Of a DNA stretch of 5,809 nucleotides, positions 1 to 5,434 are shown in pieces. The stretch is from Candidatus Methanomethylophilaceae archaeon (GTDB lineage: Archaea > Thermoplasmatota > Thermoplasmata > Methanomassiliicoccales > Methanomethylophilaceae), in NCBI GenBank assembly GCA_017475875.1, contig JAFVET010000268.1:1-5809 (forward strand). Reading direction: 5' to 3'. Below the pieces are notes generated by a model. That model made no database searches. It saw nothing but the letters and a program-made list of their open reading frames with translations, and was not told the DNA's origin. How positions within the stretch are numbered: position 1 is the stretch's first letter; each line of letters begins with the position of its first letter. The position numbers and the translations under genes were made by a program.

Positions 1-1239
1 ACCATGCCCGGTGGAGCGGTCGTTCAGTAGCACATGGCCGAGGTCAACCCCGCACTCGTGTGGGACTCCTACGTCAAAGTCTACTCCGGAGACGACGAGC
101 TCATCGACGAGATCGACAAGAGGTTCGTCATCGACATCAACAAACTGTTCCCCAAGGACCAGGCCGAGCAGCTCAAAGCCGCCATCGGAAAGACCCTCAT
201 GCAGGCTGTCCGTGTCCCCACCATCGTCGGTAGGCTCATGGACGGTGCCACCGTTTCCAGGCACGCTGCGATGCAGATCTCCATGGCTTTCATCTCCGCC
301 TACAAACTCGCAGCCGGAGAGGCAGCCATCGCCGACTTCGCCTACTCCGCCAAGCACCAGTCCCTGCCCATGGGTACCATGATGCCCGCCAGGCGTGCCA
401 GGGGACCCAACGAGCCCGGTGGAATTCCCTTCGGATACATGGCTGATATCACCCAGTCCGACCGTGTCTACCCCGACGACCCCGGCCGTGCGACCCTCGA
501 GACCGTTGCTCTCGGTGCCGCCGTCTTCGACCAGGTCTACCTCGGTGGTTACATGTCCGGTGGTGTCGGATTCACCCAGTACGCTACCGCGGCCTACACC
601 GACAACATCCTCGAGGACTATGTCTACTACGCCATCGACACCATCAAAGACAGGTACGGTGGCTTCTGCAAGCTCGACCCCACCAACATGGAGGAGGTCA
701 TGAAGCTCGGAGACGACATCAACTCCTACGCTCTCGAGATGTACTAGCGCTACCCCGCCGTCATGGAGACCCACTTCGGTGGATCCCAGAGGGCCACCGT
801 CGCTGCCGCTTCCACCGGTATCGCCGGTGCCATGGCTACCGGTGTCGCCGACGTCGGTCTCAACTGCTGGTACCTCTCCATGCTCCAGCACAAAGAGAGG
901 ACCGGAAGGCTCGGATTCTACGGATTCGACCTCCAGGACCAGTGCGGTTCCGCGAACTCCTTCTCCTACAGGTCCGATGAGGGTCTGCCCATGGAAGTCC
1001 GTGGTCCGAACTACCCCAACTACGCCATGAACGTCGGTCACCTCTCCGGTTACTCCGGAATCCCCAAGGCGGCACACGTCGCCCGCGGAGACGCTTTCAC
1101 CGCCAACCCGTTCGTGAGAGTTGCGTTCGCTGACCCCTCGCTGGTCTTCGACTTCGCCAACGTCACCAAGGAGATCGGCCGTGGAGCCCTCAGGGAGTTC
1201 CAGCCCGCCGGTGAGAGAAGCGCTGTCATCAAGGGATGA
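1..1239 (+). CDS. mcrA: Methyl-coenzyme M reductase alpha subunit, 5'-partial, with two in-frame TAG codons (probable pyrrolysine)
   Basis: Alpha subunit of the nickel enzyme that makes methane from methyl-coenzyme M and coenzyme B (cytoplasmic alpha2beta2gamma2 complex with F430). Reading from base 1, about 412 codons match McrA from residue 139 (Methanothermobacter numbering, used below) to the C-terminus. Visible landmarks are Gln147 (F430 axial ligand, 25-27), His257 (355-357), Arg271 (394-396), Tyr333 (580-582), Gln400 (787-789), Gly445 of the thioglycine site (922-924), Asp450 (937-939) and Cys452 (943-945). The first ~138 residues lie upstream. TAG occurs in frame at 28-30 and 745-747, each where glutamate is expected; there is no frameshift and the real stop is TGA (1237-1239). 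The methionines at 34 and 763 are internal, not starts. Codon use is strongly biased (GGT, CTC, TAC, GAC), as in a highly expressed gene. Family identity is certain; translation through TAG is inferred. A decayed copy is the alternative but fits the full conservation poorly. Confidence 0.97.
28..30 (+). other. In-frame TAG in mcrA, probable pyrrolysine codon (Glu148 equivalent)
   Basis: The flanking translation is VVQ-TAG-HM, against VVQEHM in Methanothermobacter McrA. The codon before it is the glutamine that coordinates nickel of F430 from below. GAG to TAG is a one-base change. Pyrrolysine insertion at UAG is established for methylamine methyltransferases of Methanosarcinales and Methanomassiliicoccales. 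Its use here is inferred from the intact downstream frame and the absence of TAG stops nearby. Confidence 0.8.
745..747 (+). other. In-frame TAG in mcrA, probable pyrrolysine codon (Glu386 equivalent)
   Basis: The flanking translation is [21 protein letters not shown], against YGLEQY-E-EYPALLEDQFGG in Methanothermobacter McrA. The spacing from this codon to the Gln400 equivalent is exactly preserved at 14 residues. As at 28-30, the replaced residue is glutamate. A true stop here would remove the thioglycine and Cys452 sites and about 160 residues. No second start with a ribosome binding site is visible before 763. Confidence 0.82.
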
Positions 1240-1520
1240 TGCTCTTGCAGAACGGGGACCTGCTCAAGTATGAGCCGACGTCGACCGTCGGGAAGGTCAC
1301 GGACATCCGTGAGAGGGACGGTAAGGTCTGGGTGCAACTGGACTTCACCGGACTCTACTACGAGTCCTCGAACCTGATCCCCGCGGACCCCTCGGAGTAT
1401 ACCGAGGTCTCCTTCAAAGAGCGTTCAGCCTATGAGGGCGGAATGAAATCGATAGATGACATCCGCAAGGAGGCCGAAGAGGTCGACATCTCCGATTTCA
1501 TGCCGTCCGGTGGCGGATGA
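1236..1520 (+). CDS. DUF2098-type small archaeal protein, translationally coupled to mcrA
   Basis: A 94-residue protein with the look of the DUF2098 family: a short beta-rich segment running [19 protein letters not shown] (about residues 18-36), followed by [12 protein letters not shown], the typical 'valine/lysine-rich strand, then GLYY' pattern. The family is known mainly from methanogens and has no established function. The C-terminal third is acidic ([11 protein letters not shown]) and probably flexible. The start is one of two adjacent ATGs: 1236 gives an ATGA overlap of 4 bp with the mcrA stop, 1239 gives a 1-bp TGATG overlap. Either way the gene is probably co-transcribed and translationally coupled with mcrA, which suggests a role near McrA assembly or regulation, but that is inference from position only. 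It ends with TGA just before a strong hairpin terminator. Confidence 0.83.
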   Translation: MMLLQNGDLLKYEPTSTVGKVTDIRERDGKVWVQLDFTGLYYESSNLIPADPSEYTEVSFKERSAYEGGMKSIDDIRKEAEEVDISDFMPSGGG

Positions 1521-1536
1521 ACGTTTGAAACTCATT

Positions 1537-1593
1537 CCGCGGGCTTCGGCCCGCGGTCATTCCAAACCCGTTACCGTTTTCTTCTCTTCTTGT
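1537..1593 (+). terminator. UUCG hairpin plus T-rich tract ending the mcr operon
   Basis: A perfect 8-bp GC stem, CCGCGGGC (1537-1544) with GCCCGCGG (1549-1556), closes on TTCG, the exceptionally stable C(UUCG)G tetraloop. A pyrimidine-rich run with TTTT (1577-1580) and several further Ts follows to 1593. The stem begins 17 nt after the DUF2098 stop. Archaeal termination depends chiefly on T-rich tracts, so the hairpin may also protect the abundant mcr mRNA from 3' decay. The stem is symmetrical and could also act on the convergent transcript. Confidence 0.75.
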
Positions 1594-1621
1594 GATTTCC
1601 GTATTGTTCCGGCACCTGTGC

Positions 1622-1628
1622 GAAAAAG
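1622..1628 (-). terminator. Weak T-run downstream of the transporter operon
   Basis: Read on the minus strand, CTTTTTC follows the stop codon of the second transporter by about 24 nt. A five-T run is a minimal archaeal termination signal. No clear hairpin sits between stop and T-run, although the near-palindromic hairpin at 1537-1556 lies further downstream as a backstop against transcription into the mcr operon. Confidence 0.3.
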
Positions 1629-1651
1629 TCGGAAGTGGTTTGGAAAGTGGT

Positions 1652-2854
1652 TTACCTGGAGCGGCGTACCTTCGTTGTAAGGGCCAGTGAGCCCAGCGCC
1701 GCAACGAGGCCGGTAAGGCATATGGCTGAGAACACGTTGCCTTCGAGTCCGCCGAACAGCGATATGACCAAGGCTATAACGAATGTCGAAACGAACTGGC
1801 CCAGGTAGAAGAAGGTCGAGTATCCTCCCATGATCTTGCCCGAGTTGTTCCTGTCGCATTGTGAGGCGAGGATGTTCAACACCGCGGGGGTGATCAGACC
1901 AAGTCCGACACCGAGGAACAAGGCGCACAGCGTAATGGATGCGTAACTCGGTTGGGTGAGGAACACGAAGCCGGCGACGCCTATGGACAGGAAACCCACC
2001 GTCACTATGTGCATTTCGTCCACGGATTCGGAAATCCTCTTGTGGAACATGCTTGTGACTGCGTTGAATATTCCGAGAACACCGAGCATAAGGCCGGTGA
2101 CCGTCGGTGTCGAACCGAGGTTCTGTTCCATGTATTCGGGGATCTTGGACGGGAACACGAACATGAACAGCATCGCCAGGAAGATCGCAACGTAACAGTA
2201 TGCGACCAGGGTCCTGTCGTATCCCTTGTTCCCATCTACATGAGCGGAACCGTCCTCGTGATGATGTGAAGGTTCCTTCAAGGCGACGACGGCCATCATC
2301 AGGAGCAGGAGTCCCAGAGCGTAGATCAGGAACGGATAGTGCCATCCGAAATCCGCAAGGATTCCTCCGGCAAGTTCGAGAACGAAAGCTCCGATCCCCA
2401 TCGCAGCAGCCTGCAACCCCAACGCCCTAACACGGTCGTCGCCATGGTAGTATTCAGATATCAGCGCGGAGCAGCAACTCGATATCCCCGCAATCCCGAC
2501 TCCGACGAAGAACCTCCCAACAAGGACCGCGATGAGGTCGTTCAGGAAGTATCCCGATACACCCGATACGAAGAATATGGCAAGTGAGATGCAGAGCACC
2601 TTTACCTTGCCGAGACGGTCCGCAAGGGCACCGACGACGAGACCTACGAGTATTATCGCCAGTGCTGGGAGGGTGATGACTAGATTGATGAGAATCCCGT
2701 CCATGTCTGAAAAGACATGAGCCATCTCAGGGAGGGCGGGTGCGACCGCGGCCCCTCCCATAAGAATGAGCATCGATGCCAGAAGGAGTGTCAGCAGCGA
2801 TGCCTTCGTAGGAACGAAATCGTCATTCTTACGTTTGTTTTCCGTATCCGTCAT
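1652..2854 (-). CDS. Major facilitator superfamily transporter (second gene of tandem pair)
   Basis: A 400-residue integral membrane protein with about 12 hydrophobic segments in two halves, the usual MFS length. The conserved motif between TM2 and TM3 is GALADRLGKVKV (residues 75-86), typical of drug:proton antiporter-like DHA1 members. In TM5, where many antiporters have a GP-x-x-GG motif, this protein has LELAGG with Glu160 in the membrane, which could take part in proton coupling. The central cytoplasmic loop carries SHHHEDGSAH (about 196-205), rich in histidine. The start ATG (2852-2854) overlaps the TGA of the upstream paralogue as ATGA, with a weak AGGAAG upstream, so translation is probably coupled. 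It ends in TAA, convergent with the mcr operon. The substrate cannot be read from sequence; efflux of toxic compounds or uptake of small solutes are both possible. Confidence 0.9.
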   Translation of the reverse strand: MTDTENKRKNDDFVPTKASLLTLLLASMLILMGGAAVAPALPEMAHVFSDMDGILINLVITLPALAIILVGLVVGALADRLGKVKVLCISLAIFFVSGVSGYFLNDLIAVLVGRFFVGVGIAGISSCCSALISEYYHGDDRVRALGLQAAAMGIGAFVLELAGGILADFGWHYPFLIYALGLLLLMMAVVALKEPSHHHEDGSAHVDGNKGYDRTLVAYCYVAIFLAMLFMFVFPSKIPEYMEQNLGSTPTVTGLMLGVLGIFNAVTSMFHKRISESVDEMHIVTVGFLSIGVAGFVFLTQPSYASITLCALFLGVGLGLITPAVLNILASQCDRNNSGKIMGGYSTFFYLGQFVSTFVIALVISLFGGLEGNVFSAICLTGLVAALGSLALTTKVRRSR

Positions 2855-4095
2855 TCTTTCGCTTCCTGTGCCGGTCTGGTTCCAGCGGATACTTTCATAT
2901 TACCTTTTTCAAGGCGACGGGACAGGAGGAGGACGACCACGCAGATGATGAAGGAAATCGCACCAGCGGTCAGGAACATGTTGGTGTACGATCCGACGAC
3001 GGCGAGGACGGCCGCGAAAGCAATAGAGGAGATGAAGTTCGACAGGTTGAGGAAAACCGAATACCCTCCCATGATCTTTCCGGATGTCTCGGGGGTGGAA
3101 ATGAGGGACAGCGTGCTTATCACGGTAGGCATGAGCAGACCGAGGCTCATTCCGACGAGGATCATGCTGACAAGGGAGAGGAACAGGTTGGGGATGTACA
3201 GGAGGATCAGCCCGAATCCCATGAGCACGAACGCTACGAAATAGGACTGCATCTCCCTCATCTTGTTCACCCTGCGGCTGTAAAGGATGCTGAACACGGC
3301 CTGGGCGATTCCCATGAGGCCCATCAGGAGTCCACAGAATATGTACGGCTCACCGAGGTCCTCGCTCACATAGAACGAGAAGTTCATGGGCAGGGAGAAC
3401 ATGAGGAGCATCTCCATGAAGACCACGAAATAACAGATCACCAGGTGGAGCTTCTTGTTGGTGATCGCAGGTGCGGCGGCAGTCGGGTCCTGACCGGACC
3501 GCCTCGCCCCCATGAGTTTCGGATCACGTACGGAAACGGCTGCACATACAAGGATCGGGAGTCCCACGAGGTATATGAGGAAGGGTTCGGCCCATCCGAA
3601 GTCCGCGAGATAGCCTCCAGCGGTTTCCAGGATGATGGTACCCACACCGATGGCCGCGGCCTGGAGTCCGATGACACGGACGCATTCCTGCCCAGTATAG
3701 TATTCTCCTATCAGGGCGGTGGACGTCAGCGAAATGCCGGTGATCCCGATACCGAGGATGAAACGGAGGACAAGGAGCAGGAGGAACGAATCCCCGCAGA
3801 AATAGCCTCCTGCACCGGAAACCGTGAATATCGCCAGACAGGCGTACAGGACCTTTACCTTGCCTATCTTGTCCGCTATCATTCCGACGAAGAATCCCGT
3901 GATTGCCACGGACAGGGACGGAAGGCTCACGACTAGGGAGCTGAGGAAGGAATCGCTGAGGTCGAAGTGTTCGGATATCGGTTTGATGGCAGGCGCGATT
4001 GCCGCAGCGCCCATCAGGATGATCATGGACGAGGCCAGGATCGTGAAAAGTGTTATCGCATTCGGATTGAATGTTTTTCTTTCGGAATTGTGCAT
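2851..4095 (-). CDS. Major facilitator superfamily transporter (first gene of tandem pair)
   Basis: A 414-residue MFS protein paralogous to the gene that follows it. Shared landmarks are the N-terminal TM1 block (ILMGAAAIAPA against ILMGGAAVAPA), the loop 2-3 motif GMIADKIGKVKV (residues 71-82), the stretch from GLQAAA to ETAGGYLADFGW in TM5 with intramembrane Glu157, and SGKIMGGYS near TM10. Its central loop (about 190-215) is different, basic and alanine/proline-rich without the histidines of the partner. I chose the ATG at 4093-4095; the TTG just upstream is unnecessary. A TATA box is centred about 25 nt before this ATG, so the mRNA is probably leaderless. The stop overlaps the next start by ATGA. 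Two inverted repeats upstream of the promoter suggest control by a dimeric regulator. The substrate is unknown. Confidence 0.9.
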   Translation of the reverse strand: MHNSERKTFNPNAITLFTILASSMIILMGAAAIAPAIKPISEHFDLSDSFLSSLVVSLPSLSVAITGFFVGMIADKIGKVKVLYACLAIFTVSGAGGYFCGDSFLLLLVLRFILGIGITGISLTSTALIGEYYTGQECVRVIGLQAAAIGVGTIILETAGGYLADFGWAEPFLIYLVGLPILVCAAVSVRDPKLMGARRSGQDPTAAAPAITNKKLHLVICYFVVFMEMLLMFSLPMNFSFYVSEDLGEPYIFCGLLMGLMGIAQAVFSILYSRRVNKMREMQSYFVAFVLMGFGLILLYIPNLFLSLVSMILVGMSLGLLMPTVISTLSLISTPETSGKIMGGYSVFLNLSNFISSIAFAAVLAVVGSYTNMFLTAGAISFIICVVVLLLSRRLEKGNMKVSAGTRPAQEAKE

Positions 4096-4117
4096 CAATC
4101 GGCCTAATTCGGTGACC

Positions 4118-4123
4118 TATAAA
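4118..4123 (-). promoter_or_regulatory. TATA box for the transporter operon
   Basis: On the minus strand the sequence reads CCCTTTATAGG. The TTTATA core is centred about 25 nt from the ATG at 4095, the normal TATA-to-start-site distance in archaea. Transcription would therefore begin at or next to the start codon and give a leaderless mRNA. No Shine-Dalgarno sequence is present before this ATG, which agrees. Confidence 0.65.
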
Positions 4124-4139
4124 GGGTTGACCTGACAGT

Positions 4140-4164
4140 TAATAGTCCATATCATAGACTATTA
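4140..4164. promoter_or_regulatory. Inverted repeat, candidate operator of the transporter operon
   Basis: TAATAGTC (4140-4147) and GACTATTA (4157-4164) are perfect 8-bp inverted arms separated by 9 nt. The element lies about 16 nt upstream of the transporter TATA box. No U-run follows it in the minus-strand direction, so it is less likely to be a terminator of the upstream hypothetical gene. A dimeric winged-helix or similar regulator would fit a site of this size; no regulator gene is seen in the window. Confidence 0.5.
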
Positions 4165-4166
4165 TG

Positions 4167-4182
4167 TCTGATATAAGTCAGA
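4167..4182. promoter_or_regulatory. Second small inverted repeat upstream of the transporter operon
   Basis: TCTGA (4167-4171) and TCAGA (4178-4182) flank the 6-nt spacer TATAAG, only 2 nt from the larger inverted repeat. It may be part of a compound regulatory site. The short arms could be chance in AT-rich DNA. Confidence 0.3.
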
Positions 4183-4199
4183 TTGTATCTTTCAAGGCC

Positions 4200-4757
4200 T
4201 CATATTTTGTTGTAAGCAACGATCACCGACGCGAGTCTGGCATCGTCAGCGAGTCCTACGCTCTCCCTGATCATGCGATCGCAGGTCGGGGCGGGACTGC
4301 ACGATACGACATCCTTGCATCCGTTCGATTCGTTGAGTTCCGGGAACGAGACGGGGGGCATGACGAAGGTCTCATCGCCTTCCGCCTGTACCTGGGGGAA
4401 CAGTACGAAGCCGTCGGAGAGCCAAAGCACATCGTCCCTGCCTTCGTACTTTTTGGCCGTGAACGGGAATACTTCCTCACCGAGTATCTTGCCGGTAGTG
4501 GATTTCAGAAGAACCGTGGGCTCTGGTGGCGGGCGGAAACGGGGGTCTTTGATGATACAGATTATCTTCTCGCGCGTCAGGGCCTCGGCCACACCTTGGT
4601 TGTCGACCTCGATGTTTCCCACAGCACGTACCTTGGCCTCTTCCTCGATGATCTTCTCCAGAATGTCACCTTCGAGGTAGAAAGCGTGTACAACTCCCCT
4701 GAGTCCGCGAACGATTTCGAGAGGCTTGTCTCCCGGGGCATCGATATCGAGGGTCAT
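4200..4757 (-). CDS. Hypothetical protein, 185 residues, three C-terminal cysteines
   Basis: I do not recognise the family. The start at ATG 4755-4757 (MTLDIDAPGDKPLE) is preferred over an upstream ATG at 4833-4835, because a good TATA box lies 25 nt before it and the longer N-terminus would run through that promoter. The protein is soluble, with no signal peptide or membrane segment. It has an acidic helical stretch (about 30-46, LEGDILEKIIEEEAKVRAV), then mixed beta-type sequence with a proline-rich turn FRPPPEP (74-80). Cys147, Cys153 and Cys159 near the C-terminus form C-x5-C-x5-C, which could bind metal or simply be coincidence. Codon use resembles the neighbours, and clean third-position GC over the frame supports a real gene. 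It precedes the transporter pair on the same strand by 105 bp but that pair has its own promoter. The stop is TGA. Confidence 0.75.
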   Translation of the reverse strand: MTLDIDAPGDKPLEIVRGLRGVVHAFYLEGDILEKIIEEEAKVRAVGNIEVDNQGVAEALTREKIICIIKDPRFRPPPEPTVLLKSTTGKILGEEVFPFTAKKYEGRDDVLWLSDGFVLFPQVQAEGDETFVMPPVSFPELNESNGCKDVVSCSPAPTCDRMIRESVGLADDARLASVIVAYNKI

Positions 4758-4778
4758 ACTGATTAATATGGGTGGATG

Positions 4779-4785
4779 TATAAAA
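4779..4785 (-). promoter_or_regulatory. TATA box for the hypothetical gene
   Basis: The minus strand reads CCTTTTATACATCC; the TTTTATA core is centred 25 nt upstream of the ATG at 4757. The architecture is nearly identical to the transporter promoter (CCCTTTATAGG at the same distance), so a leaderless mRNA is again expected. This box is the main reason for choosing the shorter start of the gene. Confidence 0.65.
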
Positions 4786-4797
4786 GGATTGATTGGC

Positions 4798-4818
4798 ATG
4801 GATGAAGGTTCCATCCAT
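4798..4818. promoter_or_regulatory. Inverted repeat upstream of the hypothetical gene promoter
   Basis: ATGGATG (4798-4804) and CATCCAT (4812-4818) are perfect 7-bp arms with a 7-nt spacer. The element lies about 12 nt upstream of the TATA box on the minus strand. The CATCCA half-site occurs again just downstream of the TATA box (4770-4778 read on the minus strand). It may be an operator shared in the divergent region between the hypothetical gene and the DUF61 gene. Confidence 0.4.
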
Positions 4819-4933
4819 ATTGTCTCGCACTTCACAACGTTCTATCCAATCCAAGTCACACGTTTGTCGGGTATGAATCCGGTATTGATGCGGTTTCATC
4901 GGAATGAATCAGGATATGGCGTCTTCCCCGGAC

Positions 4934-4945
4934 AAATTACATTAT
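4934..4945 (+). promoter_or_regulatory. Possible weak TATA-like element for the DUF61 gene
   Basis: AAATTACATTAT is the only AT-rich stretch near the gene start. It sits about 28 nt before the alternative ATG at 4968 but overlaps the ATG at 4944. If it is the promoter, translation must begin at 4968. The match to an archaeal TATA box is poor. Confidence 0.25.
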
Positions 4946-5363
4946 GTCTCCCGACATTACGCCACGTATGTACGACGATACCGTCGAGGCCATGATGTCG
5001 GATTTGAACCGCTCCCTCGTTGGACAGAAGCCCTCACTCGAGTCCATGCACGAAGGTGATGTCCGCAGTTACGTGACCCGTGACGGAGCCGAGGTGATAG
5101 TTCCCAAGGAACAGGTCGATTACCTGTGGGACGTCTGCGACGATTCCGAGAGGATCCGCCTCCGTTTGCCGATATACGTGCGTACCGACGTCACCGGCAC
5201 GATGGGTGCGTGGCGCGTAGACGGGAAGATCGAAGCGGGAATCGTGGCAAGGATCTTGGGTAAACCTATGTTCCGGGACGATTCCGTCCGTTTGTACAAT
5301 CCCGACCTCAAGGAACTGAGGAAGAAGATCCCGGATTGCATCATGATTCTTTTTACAGTCTGA
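4944..5363 (+). CDS. UPF0216/DUF61 family archaeal protein
   Basis: A 139-residue soluble protein that resembles the UPF0216 (DUF61) family, small archaeal proteins of unknown function. The supporting pattern is an N-terminal helix with SLVGQKPSLESM (about 24-35), a strand region TRDGAEVIVPKEQVDYL (about 45-61), then the family-like core RLRLPIYVRTD (about 72-82) and GAWRVDGKIEAGIVARILG (87-105). A second ATG at 4968 (MYDDTVEAM) would suit the family's usual N-terminus, and an AT-rich stretch at 4934-4945 lies about 25-28 nt before it, so a leaderless start there is a real alternative. The gene is divergent from the hypothetical gene, stands alone and ends in TGA. A T-rich run (5350-5354) precedes the stop. 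Family call moderately sure, function unknown. Confidence 0.75.
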   Translation: MSPDITPRMYDDTVEAMMSDLNRSLVGQKPSLESMHEGDVRSYVTRDGAEVIVPKEQVDYLWDVCDDSERIRLRLPIYVRTDVTGTMGAWRVDGKIEAGIVARILGKPMFRDDSVRLYNPDLKELRKKIPDCIMILFTV

Positions 5364-5384
5364 TTTTCATGTCACCTGGCAGGA

Positions 5385-5434
5385 TAAGAAATCGATACAA
5401 TACTGCTATCGCATTTGATTGTAGCAATTTCTTG
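5385..5434. repeat. Long imperfect inverted repeat after the DUF61 gene
   Basis: Outer arms AAGAAAT (5386-5392) and ATTTCTT (5427-5433) pair perfectly, with a possible U-G extension at 5385/5434. Inner arms TACAAT (5396-5401) and ATTGTA (5418-5423) also pair perfectly. Between them a 3x3 step has one GC pair and two mismatches. The loop is 16 nt. The element starts 22 nt after the DUF61 stop. No T-run follows it, so it is not a standard terminator; an RNA 3'-end structure, a protein-binding palindrome or a relic of a mobile element are possible. Confidence 0.55.

Noticed and set aside
28..30. The TAG as a sequencing error
   Set aside because: A second TAG of the same kind in the same gene and no other anomalies make two errors unlikely, though only reads can exclude it.
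34..747. A separate protein starting at ATG 34 and ending at TAG 747
   Set aside because: It is the middle of McrA; homology continues in the same frame on both sides of the TAG codons.
763..1239. A separate short gene starting at ATG 763
   Set aside because: It is the C-terminal part of McrA; the ATG corresponds to an internal residue and homology continues upstream through 745-747.
1..1239. mcrA as a pseudogene
   Set aside because: No frameshift or deletion, all active-site positions in range conserved, biased codon use intact, only TAG codons interrupt and both at glutamate positions. Not formally excluded without the rest of the genome.
1557..2345. Long minus-strand frame of 262 codons
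   Set aside because: It lies antiparallel-frame within the transporter coding sequence on the same strand; the translation is arginine-rich without family features, typical of a shadow of a GC-rich gene.
2717..3244. Plus-strand frame of 175 codons across the two transporters
   Set aside because: Antisense shadow of two clear membrane protein genes; low-complexity basic translation.
4164..4766. Plus-strand frame of 200 codons opposite the hypothetical gene
   Set aside because: The minus-strand frame has a TATA box at the right distance and better protein-like composition; the plus frame has no promoter and begins inside the palindrome region. It remains the main competitor if the minus gene proves false.
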